The translations under genes and the position numbers were made by a program. A stretch of DNA of 64,000 nucleotides from Rhodosalinus halophilus (GTDB lineage: Bacteria > Pseudomonadota > Alphaproteobacteria > Rhodobacterales > Rhodobacteraceae), in assembly GCF_003298775.1 (NCBI RefSeq), contig NZ_QNTQ01000001.1:310001-374000 (forward strand), written 5' to 3'. Positions 18,241 to 27,086 of the stretch are shown piece by piece (position 1 is the first letter of the stretch; every line of letters begins with the position of its first letter). Below the pieces are notes generated by a model. That model ran no database searches. It had not been told where the DNA came from and was given only the letters and a program-made list of their open reading frames with translations.

Positions 18241-19596
18241 TCAGCCGTAGACGATCCCCGGCAGCCAGGTGATGATCCCGGGAAAGGCCATGCAGAGCCC
18301 CAGCCCCACGATCTGCAGGAAGAGGAAGGGCAGCGCCGCCTTGAAGATGTCGGTCATCGGGATCTCGGGCGGAGCCACGCCGCGCAGGTAGAACAGCGCA
18401 TATCCGAAGGGCGGGCTGAGGAAGCTCATCTGCATGTTCACGAGGTAGAGCACCCCGAACCACAGCACGAGGTCGTCCTCGCTGCCGAGCCCGAAGGACT
18501 CCGCGCCGAGCCCGCGCACGATCGGCACGAAGATCGGCACCGCGAGCAGCAGGATGCCCACCCAGTCGAGGAACATGCCCAGGATCACCAGCACGACCAT
18601 CATGACGACCAGGATGCCCCAGGGCCCGAAGCCGGTGGCCGCGAGCGCGCCCTCGACGAACTGCTGCCCACCTTCGAGGACGTAGAGGCCCACGAAGATC
18701 GTCGCGCCGAACATGATCCAGATGACCATGGCGGAGGCCTTGAGCGTGGTGAGCGAGGCCTCGCGGATGGTCTGCCAGTCGAGCCGGCGGTGGATGGCGG
18801 CCACGATGAAGGCGCCGAAGGTGCCGATGCCCGCCGCCTCGACCGGCGTGGCGATGCCGGTGAAGATCACGCCCAGCACGATCACGATGAGCGCGATGGG
18901 CGCCGACATGTTGCCCAGAAGGCGGATCTTCTCGCCGCCCGAGATGCGCTCTTCCACCGGAATGGGCGGGCCGAGGCGCGGGTTGATGTAGCTGCGCAGC
19001 ACGACGTAGGCGACATACATCCCCGACAGCAGCAGGCCCGGAAAGACCGCCCCGATGAAGAGCTCGCCCACCGACTGCTCGGCCACGACCGCGTAGATGA
19101 TTGCGAGGATCGAGGGCGGGATCAGGATGCCCAGCGTGCCCCCCGCCATGATCGAGCCCATGGCGATCTGGGGGTCGTAGGCGCGCTTGAGCATCGCGGG
19201 CAGCGCGATGATCCCCATGGTCACAACCGCCGCGCCGATGACGCCCACCATCGCGGCCAGCACCGTCGAGGCAATGATCGTCGCCGCCGCGAGCCCGCCC
19301 TTCAGGCTGCCCAGCACCTTGTAGATGACGTCGAACATCTCGTTGATGATGCCCGCCCGCTCCAGCATCGCCGCCATGAAGATGAAGAGCGGAATGGCCG
19401 AGAGCTGATAGTTCGTCATCAGCGGAAAGATGCGGCTGGGCACGATGTTGAGCGCGCGCGCGTCGCCCAGCAGGAACAGGAAGACGCAGGCGAGCCCGCC
19501 GGTGACGAAGGCGAGCGGCAGACCCGCCATCAGCAGCACCAGCAGCGAGCCGAACATGATGAGCGTGAGCAGCTCGATTCCGATGTCGAGACCCAT
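18241..19596 (-). CDS. TRAP transporter large permease (DctM)
   Basis: 451-aa inner-membrane protein with the DctM signatures IPLFIFMAAMLERAG, VIGAAVVTMGIIALP, GGTLGILIPPS and FLSPPFGYALFYLRG. It belongs to the longer-loop subgroup usually associated with large DctQ subunits, sometimes called the mannitol/chloroaromatic subclass, which agrees with the large DctQ upstream. It starts 3 bp after the dctQ stop. Distinct in sequence from the DctM at 13-14 kb, so it is a separate transporter and not a duplicate. Confidence 0.93.
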   Translation of the reverse strand: MGLDIGIELLTLIMFGSLLVLLMAGLPLAFVTGGLACVFLFLLGDARALNIVPSRIFPLMTNYQLSAIPLFIFMAAMLERAGIINEMFDVIYKVLGSLKGGLAAATIIASTVLAAMVGVIGAAVVTMGIIALPAMLKRAYDPQIAMGSIMAGGTLGILIPPSILAIIYAVVAEQSVGELFIGAVFPGLLLSGMYVAYVVLRSYINPRLGPPIPVEERISGGEKIRLLGNMSAPIALIVIVLGVIFTGIATPVEAAGIGTFGAFIVAAIHRRLDWQTIREASLTTLKASAMVIWIMFGATIFVGLYVLEGGQQFVEGALAATGFGPWGILVVMMVVLVILGMFLDWVGILLLAVPIFVPIVRGLGAESFGLGSEDDLVLWFGVLYLVNMQMSFLSPPFGYALFYLRGVAPPEIPMTDIFKAALPFLFLQIVGLGLCMAFPGIITWLPGIVYG

Positions 19597-19599
19597 GCC

Positions 19600-20913
19600 T
19601 CAGTACCCCCTGACGACGATGCGCAGATCCTGCGCGAGCTTCGAGACGCCCTGCAGCACCAGCAGGAGGCCACCCACCACCATCACCCACTTCATCGGCC
19701 AGAGCGGGATCTCCCACTCGTTGAAGCTGATCTCGCCCCAGCGGATGTTGGGATCGGTCCACTGCGACATGTCCCAGTTCGCCGCGACCTCGGCCAGGCT
19801 GATCTCGCCGCGCGCCCAGTCCGAGACCAGCGCGTTGCCGGAGGGCACGGCGATCGCGTCCATGGCGAAGGTCCAGGACGTGAAGAGCAGCGTGAAGGCG
19901 AAGATGAAGAAGAAGACCGAGGTCAGGATGTCGGTGATCGCCTTTCGCCGTGGCGACATCCGGGCGTAGAATACGTCCACGCGGACGTGGCTCTCGGTCA
20001 GCATCGCGTAGGCGCCGGCCACGAGATACTGCATCCCGAACATCAGATACATCGCCTCATGCGCCCAGTTGGTCGGGCTGTTGAAGACGTAGCGGCTGAT
20101 GACCTCGAAGTAGTAGACGAAGACGGCGATCACCGCCCAGTAGGCCACGAACTCGCCGCAGAAGAGCGACAGCCGGTCGATCCAGCCAGTCCAGCCGGGC
20201 GAGACGAAGCGCGCGTCGCCCGCCGTCTCCTCGGCGTCCTCGAGCGCCGCCTGGGCCTCTTGCTCGTCCTCGGTGGAGAGGCGGCCGTTGGCCTTGCTGA
20301 CCATCGCGGGCAACAGCAGCGCGTCCAGCGCGATTCCCGCGAGCAGGATGTAGAAGGCCCAGCGCGCCACGCCGGCCCAGTAGTCGAGATCGGCGCGCGC
20401 CGCCTCGGCCACGGGCTGCGCCTCGGCGAGTTCGGCCTCGGCCTCGGCGATGGTCGCGCGGCCGCGCTCGATCGTGCGTTCGGCGCGCTGGAGCTGCCGC
20501 TCGGCGCTGCGCAGCGCGAAGGAACCTTCCTCGGCGGCCTCGGCCTCGGCCCGCAACTCCGGCAGCGAGGCTTCCGCTTCGGACACGCGCGCGCGCTCGC
20601 GCTCGAGCGTCCGTTCGGCCACCCGGACGGTGTTGCTCGCGTCCGAAAGGGCGCTGCGGGCGTCCTGCCCCTGCGCGTTGGCGAAGAGGATGGCGAGAAA
20701 GACGGGGATGAAGAGCAAGCCCCAGAGATTGCGCAGATAGAAGCGGTGCAGGCCCAGCATGCCCCCGGTGACGAGGATCATGTAGCCGAGGCTCAGCGAA
20801 TAGGTCCGCCGTTCCGGCCGCGGGCGTCGGGCCAGTGCCATCGCGACGATCGGAAAGACGATCAGACCGACCCAATAGGCCCAATGCGGCAATGTGTAAC
20901 CCAGCTCGGGCAT
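19600..20913 (-). CDS. TRAP small permease with TM2-like and coiled-coil N-terminal extension
   Basis: 437 residues, more than twice the usual DctQ length. Residues 1-80 hold membrane helices with a TM2-domain-like motif (GLHRFYLRNLWG). Residues about 85-175 are a charged heptad-type coiled coil rich in Glu, Arg and Ala, followed by another helix near 185-205. DctQ proper occupies about 255-425, with AVFVYYFEVISRYVFNSPTNWAHEAMYL and later helices. The role of the extension is unknown; it could oligomerise the permease or contact another protein. A stem-loop lies between it and dctP. Confidence 0.88.
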   Translation of the reverse strand: MPELGYTLPHWAYWVGLIVFPIVAMALARRPRPERRTYSLSLGYMILVTGGMLGLHRFYLRNLWGLLFIPVFLAILFANAQGQDARSALSDASNTVRVAERTLERERARVSEAEASLPELRAEAEAAEEGSFALRSAERQLQRAERTIERGRATIAEAEAELAEAQPVAEAARADLDYWAGVARWAFYILLAGIALDALLLPAMVSKANGRLSTEDEQEAQAALEDAEETAGDARFVSPGWTGWIDRLSLFCGEFVAYWAVIAVFVYYFEVISRYVFNSPTNWAHEAMYLMFGMQYLVAGAYAMLTESHVRVDVFYARMSPRRKAITDILTSVFFFIFAFTLLFTSWTFAMDAIAVPSGNALVSDWARGEISLAEVAANWDMSQWTDPNIRWGEISFNEWEIPLWPMKWVMVVGGLLLVLQGVSKLAQDLRIVVRGY

Positions 20914-20959
20914 CTCTCCCCTCCAGTTGCCCCTCGGCGTCGAGCGCGCCCGCCGAAAA

Positions 20960-20986
20960 GGGCCCGCGCCTTGCCGGCACGGGCCC
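20960..20986 (-). terminator. Intra-operon stem-loop between dctP and dctQ
   Basis: GGGCCCG and CGGGCCC form a strong hairpin with additional inner GCC/GGC pairing, and no T run follows. It lies in the 96-bp gap after dctP. Such hairpins after binding-protein genes often protect the upstream mRNA or cause partial termination, giving more binding protein than permease. Confidence 0.5.
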
Positions 20987-21009
20987 CTCGGCCGGGCGAT
21001 GCGCCCCGA

Positions 21010-22104
21010 TCAGAGCTCTTCGCCCTCCACCATCAGCGGATCGACGTAGCCCAGCGAGCCGGACATCATGTAGTCGAGCTGGATCTTGAAGACGCGCGCG
21101 GAATCGGGATCGCGCCGCGCGTAGTTGTACCAGATCGGCACGGCCACGTCGGTCATCAGCTCCACGTCGTCCTGACTGAGGCGCGTGATCTCGACGCCGT
21201 CGGCCTCGAACTTTGGCCAGGCTTCCTGATCGGCCTTCTGGATCGCGGCGTGGTGCATGTCGGAATAGACGTGCGTCTCCATCTCGACGAACTGCTTCAT
21301 CTGCGGCGACAGCGCGTCCCAGGCGTCCTGCCGGACGGTGATGTCCATCAGGTCCACCGGCTGGTAGAGCGACATGAAGCCCGGCGGGCCCATCACGATG
21401 TAGTCGGTCACCTGGCTGAAGCCGAGCGCGTAGTTCACCGCCGGACCCACGTAGTCGGCCACGTCGATGGTGCCCTTCTCGAGCGCCGGGAAGATCTCGG
21501 AGCCCGGCAGCACGGTGGTCTCGGCGCCGATCTCGGTGAAGACTTCCGCCACCATGCCGCCCGGCAGGCGCATCTTGCGGCCGCGGAAGTCGTCGATCGA
21601 GCGGATCGGCACCTTGGAGTGGATGATGTTCGGCCCGTGGTGGACGGGGCCGACGAAATGCATCCCCTGCTTGGCGAAAAGCTCGCGCGCGATGTCGAGC
21701 CCGCCGAGGCTGTAGTAGAAGACGTCCCACTCGTGCGGGTTGCGCAGGCCCAGCGGATAGGAGGTCAGGAAGACCGCCGCCGGAATGATGCCCTGCGCAT
21801 AGATGGTGAAGGGATTGATGGCGTCGAGCACGCCGTTCTTCACCGCGTCGTAGAGCTGGAAATCGCCCACCACGTCGTTGGCGCCGAAGGGTTGGAAGGC
21901 GAGCTCGCCGCCCGTCTTCTCGACGATGGACTCGCACCAGTCGCGGAAGATCTGCAGGCCGGCGCCGCCGGGCCAACTCGTCTGGATCTTCCAGGTGGTG
22001 GTCTGTCCCTGCGCGGTGGCGATGGCGGGCGCGGCGAGCGTGGCGGCGCCGGCGGCCGCGACGCGGCCCAGCGCCGCCCGGCGCGAAATCGGGCGTCGTG
22101 TCAT
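21010..22104 (-). CDS. TRAP transporter substrate-binding protein (DctP), Tat-exported
   Basis: 364 residues. The N-terminus carries a twin-arginine signal (ISRRAALGR followed by an alanine-rich helix), so the folded protein is probably exported by Tat. Domain features include GGDG-free DctP segments such as [32 protein letters not shown] with the substrate-contacting arginine and [17 protein letters not shown]. This resembles the TRAP subgroup that uses dimeric binding proteins for 2-oxo acids or mannitol-like substrates. The ribosome-binding site GGGAGGAGGAC lies before ATG 22104. First gene of the operon. Confidence 0.92.
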   Translation of the reverse strand: MTRRPISRRAALGRVAAAGAATLAAPAIATAQGQTTTWKIQTSWPGGAGLQIFRDWCESIVEKTGGELAFQPFGANDVVGDFQLYDAVKNGVLDAINPFTIYAQGIIPAAVFLTSYPLGLRNPHEWDVFYYSLGGLDIARELFAKQGMHFVGPVHHGPNIIHSKVPIRSIDDFRGRKMRLPGGMVAEVFTEIGAETTVLPGSEIFPALEKGTIDVADYVGPAVNYALGFSQVTDYIVMGPPGFMSLYQPVDLMDITVRQDAWDALSPQMKQFVEMETHVYSDMHHAAIQKADQEAWPKFEADGVEITRLSQDDVELMTDVAVPIWYNYARRDPDSARVFKIQLDYMMSGSLGYVDPLMVEGEEL

Positions 22105-22329
22105 GTGGTCCTCCTCCCAAGAGCCGGTTTTTTGGTCGTTGTGCCCCACAATGAAGCAAGGCGCACACGACCGTACCGCCAAGCTTCCCGCAGGTAAAGC
22201 CGCAGCGCGCCGGACCGTGCGCGCGACGCCGGCCCGGTCGTTGCCGCGAAGGCGCGCGCCGCCGCGGCCGCCGCGCCTTCTCGCCCCTCTTGACCCTGCA
22301 CCCGATCCGACGCATATCCGCGCCGCGTC

Positions 22330-22405
<76 letters not shown>

Positions 22406-22630
22406 TCGCATCCACGACAATCTGCCGGATCCGCGCGCCGGGCCACGTGCAGGCTGCCGCGTCCTGCTGTCGTCAGATGACGCGGCGAGGCTTGCCGCCG
22501 CCCCGTCCTGGTGGCGCATCCTGATCCCGTCCGGGCGTCTCATTCCGCTCAAGGGCATGCGGCGCAGATCGTGGGAAGAGGTGTCGCAGAGCAACGGGCC
22601 CCGACGGGCTGCCCGTCCGGCACGCCGCCG

Positions 22631-23215
22631 TCACTGGGACAGCTTCGTCTTGACCATGTTATTCAGGACGCTGTTCACGGCCTTGACGCAGGCTTCCTCG
22701 TAGCCTTCTTCGCGCATGCCGCACGCGACCATGTCCTGATAGCTCTCGATCGTGTTGATCTTGTCGAGCACCCCGCCGGCGATGGCAGCGATCCCTCCGC
22801 CCGCCGCCATCGCGCCTACCAGCGGCCCCTGTATCACGCCGAGCTGCAGCCGGGACTTGTAAGCTTCGGCGCGGCGTATGAATTCCTGCTGCGACATCGT
22901 TCCCTTCGCCTCGGTCGCTTCTGCGATGAAGCGCTTCTCGAAGGCGAGGAACTCCGAACCCGACCGCCAGAAGAAGGGCACGTAGAGCAGCCACCATTCC
23001 CGCGTCCCGCGGAAGAACCAGACCTGTTCATACCAATGCCATTTCTGGCCCAGCTCTTCCCAGATCCAAGTGAAATAGAGGCCGCGGTGCCAGGGATCGA
23101 TCTCGCGGCCGGCGATCTTGCGCTCGAAAGCCGATAGCCGATGCCTGACCTGATGCGGAGTCGGCGTGAGAATGCGGACCAAACGGCCCTCGGGTCTGTC
23201 GCGTTCGGTGGCCAT
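22631..23215 (-). CDS. Hypothetical protein with aromatic-rich middle and glycine-rich hydrophobic segment
   Basis: 194 residues. The N-terminal part is basic; the middle is very rich in tryptophan and aromatic residues (WHRGLYFTWIWEELGQKWHW, then WFFRGTREWWLLYVPFFWR), suggesting a membrane-surface segment. A hydrophobic glycine/alanine stretch (GPLVGAMAAGGGIAAIAGGV) could insert in the membrane, and a cysteine-containing helical tail follows. I do not recognise the family. It is transcribed away from the kinase cluster across a 489-bp gap, so co-regulation is possible but not shown. ATG 23215 is preceded by AAAGGCG. Confidence 0.6.
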   Translation of the reverse strand: MATERDRPEGRLVRILTPTPHQVRHRLSAFERKIAGREIDPWHRGLYFTWIWEELGQKWHWYEQVWFFRGTREWWLLYVPFFWRSGSEFLAFEKRFIAEATEAKGTMSQQEFIRRAEAYKSRLQLGVIQGPLVGAMAAGGGIAAIAGGVLDKINTIESYQDMVACGMREEGYEEACVKAVNSVLNNMVKTKLSQ

Positions 23216-23704
23216 GATGCGCCTTTTCGATCAGCGTCCGGAAGGAGGCCGGACATATCCGCAAGCGACGATGGACGCGCCGCGACACGGCCGGATGCCC
23301 GCCCGGGGACGACGCCTGTTTCGCAAGCAGCACACGCGTCGCGCGACCTGGACGATCGGCTCCGCGGCGGCAGCTCGCCGCCCGCACGGAGTGAGACAAG
23401 TTGTCGCAGACTAGCACGATGCTGCGTTCGGTGAAAGGCCGGCTGCGGCCGCCCGATCGTGCGGGAACCGGCCGCGGGGCTTCCTCGGGACCGGTGGCGC
23501 GGAGACTGCCCTGCCCGCGGGCCGGAGAGATGCGAAGCACCCGCTTCGCCCCGGCAGGGGACCGACCGGAGACGATCGGGGGGCACATGACGCCATATCG
23601 TCCGCTTCCCGCCTTCATTCCGTCACTATTCGGCGCATTCTGATCAACAAGCAAAGGTTGAACGCACTTGTCGCCTCAATCTTGTCCGATGCCAGGGTGG
23701 AGAA
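23216..23704. other. Intergenic region before the kinase-GTPase cluster
   Basis: 489 bp without a convincing gene. An 80-codon ORF at 23401-23643 has no ribosome-binding site or recognisable features. An 11-bp inverted repeat (GACAA-G-TTGTC) lies at 23395-23405, midway between the divergent genes, and could be an operator. The 60 bp before the kinase are lower in GC than the surroundings, as expected for a promoter. Confidence 0.4.
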
Positions 23705-25207
23705 TTGTCTGAACCGGCAACACAATTCGCGGAAAGCCGCGTGGAGGTCTACGGGGACGAGCTGCCCCCCGGCGCCGAGCTGTGCCAGGGGCAGTACACG
23801 ATCGAGTGTTTCCTGAACTCAGGCGGCTTCGGCATCACCTACCTCGCCCGCGACAGCCTCGGGCGGAAGGTCGTGCTCAAGGAGTGCTTCCCGGCCGTGA
23901 TGTGCTGCCGGCACAGCGGGACGGTGCATGTCCGCTCGCGCTCGAACGAGGCGGAGTTCGAGAAGATCCTCGATCTCTTCGGGCGCGAGGCACGCGCGCT
24001 TTCGGAGCTCGACCACCCCTACATCGTGGGCGTTCACCAGATCTTCCGCGACAACGGCACGGCCTACATGGCGATGGACTACGTCGAAGGCCGCGATCTG
24101 CTGCAGGTGATCGAGGAGACGCCCGAGCGCCTCGGGCCTGCGGAGATTTCGGCCCTGCTGGTCAAGCTTCTCGACGCCGTGAGCTACATGCACGACCGCG
24201 GCATCCTGCATCGGGACATCTCGCCGGACAACATCCTGCTCGCCGAGGACGACTCGCCCGTGCTGATCGACTTCGGCGCGGCCCGCGAAGGCGCCAGTCG
24301 GGTCAGCCGCGTCCTGTCGCAGGTCATGACGGTCAAGGACGGCTACTCGCCGCAGGAATTCTACATCTCGGGAAGCCGGCAGGCGCAGTCCAGCGACCTC
24401 TATGCGCTCGCGGCCACCTTCTATCACCTGATCAGCGGAAACGCCCCGCCGAGCAGCCATTTGCGCCTCGCAGCGGCCGCGAAGAACGCCGAGGATCCGC
24501 TCGCGCCGCTGCCCGAGACGCTCGCCGGCTACGACAGGCATTTCTGCGAGGCGATCAACCGCTGCCTCAGCGTCTTTCCCCAGGACCGGCTCGAGAGCGC
24601 GCAGGCCTGGCGCGACATGATCGACATCGAGCGCCGCCAGCGCATGCTGCTCGAGAAGGCGCGCAACGACAAGGAACTGGTCCGGCGGGTGGCCGAGATC
24701 GTCAGCCAGTCGCGCAAGGACATGGCCGAGGCCGACCCCGAGCCGGAGCCCGCGCCCTCCATGCCGAAGCACTACGGGCCGCGGCCCGTGATTCCGCCCG
24801 CCCCGCCGAAGCGGCGCCGGGTGGCGGACGCGGCACCGCCGAGCGACCTTCACGATCTCGACGACGCGCCCGCGGCGGCCCGCGAGGTGCAGCCTGCTTG
24901 CACGCCGCCGCCAAGGCCCGCCCGGCCACGGAAAGCGGCCAAGCCCGGCCGCCCCGAGAGAGCCGCCCATGCGGCCGAGCCGACCGCGCACCGGCACGCC
25001 TCGGCCCCGGCAGAGGCGCCCGAGGCCGCGGGTCTCGAGACGCACGAGGCAATGCCGGCGCGCGCTGCCGCTCCCGCTCCCGCGCCCCTGCGCGAGGCGA
25101 CGGCCGCCGGCGTCTCGAAGCTGCGCAGGATCATCGCCGCGACCGGCCGGTTCTACTCGGTCGCGAGGAAGTTCGACTCGTTCTCGGCACAGGAGGCCAT
25201 GAAATGA
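23705..25207 (+). CDS. Hanks-type serine/threonine protein kinase
   Basis: 500-aa cytoplasmic kinase. Catalytic features: glycine loop SGGFGITY near residue 39, ATP lysine K59 (VVLKE), HRD motif H169-R170-D171 with DISPDN, and DFG at D189 (LIDFGAAR), followed by YSPQEFY in place of APE. The kinase domain ends near residue 310; the remaining 190 residues are proline/alanine/arginine-rich, low complexity and without a membrane helix. Start is TTG 23705 with GGTGGAG upstream; no in-frame ATG precedes the kinase domain. It overlaps the FHA gene as ATGA, heading an operon with a PP2C phosphatase and GTPases that are its likely targets (inference). Confidence 0.9.
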   Translation: MSEPATQFAESRVEVYGDELPPGAELCQGQYTIECFLNSGGFGITYLARDSLGRKVVLKECFPAVMCCRHSGTVHVRSRSNEAEFEKILDLFGREARALSELDHPYIVGVHQIFRDNGTAYMAMDYVEGRDLLQVIEETPERLGPAEISALLVKLLDAVSYMHDRGILHRDISPDNILLAEDDSPVLIDFGAAREGASRVSRVLSQVMTVKDGYSPQEFYISGSRQAQSSDLYALAATFYHLISGNAPPSSHLRLAAAAKNAEDPLAPLPETLAGYDRHFCEAINRCLSVFPQDRLESAQAWRDMIDIERRQRMLLEKARNDKELVRRVAEIVSQSRKDMAEADPEPEPAPSMPKHYGPRPVIPPAPPKRRRVADAAPPSDLHDLDDAPAAAREVQPACTPPPRPARPRKAAKPGRPERAAHAAEPTAHRHASAPAEAPEAAGLETHEAMPARAAAPAPAPLREATAAGVSKLRRIIAATGRFYSVARKFDSFSAQEAMK

Positions 25208-26196
25208 GACAGCTGCGTGAAGTCATCGTGCGGCGGCGCCCGCTGCAACTGGACGAGGCGGGCAAGCGCGTCGACGAGCCCGCGGCAGAGCGGCCCGAGC
25301 CGACTCGCCCCGTCCCGGCCGAGCCGTCCGATGCGGCCGCAGAGACCACCGTGCGCTCGCTGGCTGCCAGCATGCGCGCGACCGAGGCGCCCGCGGAGGC
25401 CGAACCGGCCCCCCTCCCCGACATGGAAACGCCGGACGCGGACGACACGGACGAGAGCGCCGCGGCAGAGGCCGAGGCAGCCGAGCCGCACGCGCCGCCG
25501 CGCCGGAACATCTGGGACATCGAGCAGGACGACGAGCAGGCCCGCGTGCTGGACGCCCTTCGGGACGCGCCGGAACCCGACCCGGAGGACGAGGTCGGGC
25601 AGGACGATCCCGAAGACGCGTTCGCGGCGCGGGTCAAGGCGGCGGCGCTGCGCCGCGAAGAGCCCGCCGCGGAGCCGTCCGAGCCGGGCCGCGCCGTCCC
25701 GGCGGAGGCGCCCCGCCCCGCCGCGAACGGCGGAAGCCGGGTCAAGACGCGCATTCTCGGCTTCCATTCCGAGGAGATCGCCGTCGACGCCCTGTCGGCG
25801 ACCGCCGAGCGACCGGCGGCGACCGGGGCCTTCCCGGCGGGATGGCTGGTCATCGTCGATGGGCCGGGGCGCGGCACCTCCTTCACGGTGACGGCGGGCG
25901 TCTCGACCATCGGCCGCGGCGAGGATCAGACGATCTGCCTCGACTTCGGCGACGCCAGCGTCTCGCGCGAGAACCACGCCTCCATCGCCTACGACGAGGA
26001 GCAGGCCAAGTTCTTCATCGGTCACGGCGGCAAGCGCAACATCGTGCGGCGCAACGGCAACCCCGTGCTGGCGACCGAGGAGCTCGATCACGGCGACCAC
26101 ATCCGGGTCGGCAAGACCGAACTGCGCTTCGTCGCTTTCTGCGGACCGGAGTTCAGCTGGACCCCGGCGCAGGAAGACCGCGAGCATGACGGCTGA
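25204..26196 (+). CDS. FHA-domain protein
   Basis: 330 residues. The first 210 are acidic, alanine/proline/glutamate-rich and probably disordered, offering possible phosphorylation sites. Residues about 214-320 form an FHA phosphothreonine-binding domain with its core residues visible: STIGRGE (R238), SVSRENHASI and the N-x-V/NG element (NIVRRNGNPV). FHA domains read threonine phosphorylation by Hanks kinases. The start overlaps the kinase stop (ATGA) and the 3' end overlaps the phosphatase by 11 bp, so kinase, reader and eraser are translated from one mRNA. Confidence 0.9.
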   Translation: MRQLREVIVRRRPLQLDEAGKRVDEPAAERPEPTRPVPAEPSDAAAETTVRSLAASMRATEAPAEAEPAPLPDMETPDADDTDESAAAEAEAAEPHAPPRRNIWDIEQDDEQARVLDALRDAPEPDPEDEVGQDDPEDAFAARVKAAALRREEPAAEPSEPGRAVPAEAPRPAANGGSRVKTRILGFHSEEIAVDALSATAERPAATGAFPAGWLVIVDGPGRGTSFTVTAGVSTIGRGEDQTICLDFGDASVSRENHASIAYDEEQAKFFIGHGGKRNIVRRNGNPVLATEELDHGDHIRVGKTELRFVAFCGPEFSWTPAQEDREHDG

Positions 26197-27082
26197 CGTC
26201 GGCGTGCTGCGGTTCGACGTATCGTCCGCGCTTCTGCTGGGCGCGCGCGACCGCCAGGAGGACGCGGTCGCCACGGCCTTTTCGCAGGGCGCCGACGTCG
26301 GCTTCGCGGTTCTCTCGGACGGCATGGGCGGCCATGCCGCCGGCGATGTCGCGAGCCGCATCATCGTCTCGGAGATCTTCGCCGAGCTCACGATCCGCAC
26401 CACCCTGCCGGGCTTCCGCCCGGCGGGCATCCCCGTGATGCTCAGAGAGGCCGTGCAGGCGGCCAACCGCTGCCTGCGCGCCAACATAGACGCCGATCCC
26501 TCGATGCACGGGATGGGGGGCACGGTGATCTCGATCGTGCTTGCCGACGGGCGGCTGCACTGGATCTCGGTCGGCGACTCCGTGCTCTATCTCTTCCGCG
26601 ACGGCAAGCTGATCCGGCTGAACGAGGATCACTCGATGGCGCCTCAGATCGACCTGATGGTCCGCAAGGGCCTGATCGACGTGGAGGACGCGCGCGATCA
26701 TCCGCAGCGCAACTGCCTGACCTCCGCCCTGTTCGGCGAGGACATCCCGGCGATCGACTGCCCCGACACCCCCGTGCCTCTGCGGCCCGACGACCTGGTG
26801 CTGGTGGCGAGCGACGGGCTCGAGCACCTCTCGGAAGACGAGATCGCCGCCCTGTTGCGTCGCTGCAAGCGGCGCAGCAGCGGCGATATCGCGAGCCGGC
26901 TGATGGCGGGCGTGACCGGGATGAACGACCCCGAACAGGACAATACCTCGCTCGTGGTCGTCAAGGCCGACCGCAAGGCGGCCGGCGCACGCAGACCTTT
27001 CATGTCGTTGCTGAACATGGAGTCGGTCTTCGCGGGCCTGCAGACGCTGGCGCCCGAACGCCGGCCGCTTGGACGGAGCTGA
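26186..27082 (+). CDS. PP2C-family serine/threonine phosphatase
   Basis: 298 residues with the metal-binding motifs of PP2C/PPM enzymes: RDRQED (E25, D26; the usual Asn is Gln), LSDGMGGH (D45), VGDSVLY, LVASDGLEHL and the final Asp in EQDNTSLVV. All catalytic aspartates are kept, so it should be active with Mg/Mn. No signal or membrane segment. In kinase-FHA-PP2C triads the phosphatase reverses kinase action. A non-PP2C tail of about 35 basic residues follows. It overlaps the FHA gene and is followed after 4 bp by the GTPase-like gene. Confidence 0.9.
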   Translation: MTADVGVLRFDVSSALLLGARDRQEDAVATAFSQGADVGFAVLSDGMGGHAAGDVASRIIVSEIFAELTIRTTLPGFRPAGIPVMLREAVQAANRCLRANIDADPSMHGMGGTVISIVLADGRLHWISVGDSVLYLFRDGKLIRLNEDHSMAPQIDLMVRKGLIDVEDARDHPQRNCLTSALFGEDIPAIDCPDTPVPLRPDDLVLVASDGLEHLSEDEIAALLRRCKRRSSGDIASRLMAGVTGMNDPEQDNTSLVVVKADRKAAGARRPFMSLLNMESVFAGLQTLAPERRPLGRS

Positions 27083-27086
27083 CGCG

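Noticed and set aside
23401-23643. 80-codon ORF in the gap before the kinase
   Set aside because: No ribosome-binding site, no recognisable features and arginine/proline-rich composition expected of a chance GC-rich frame.
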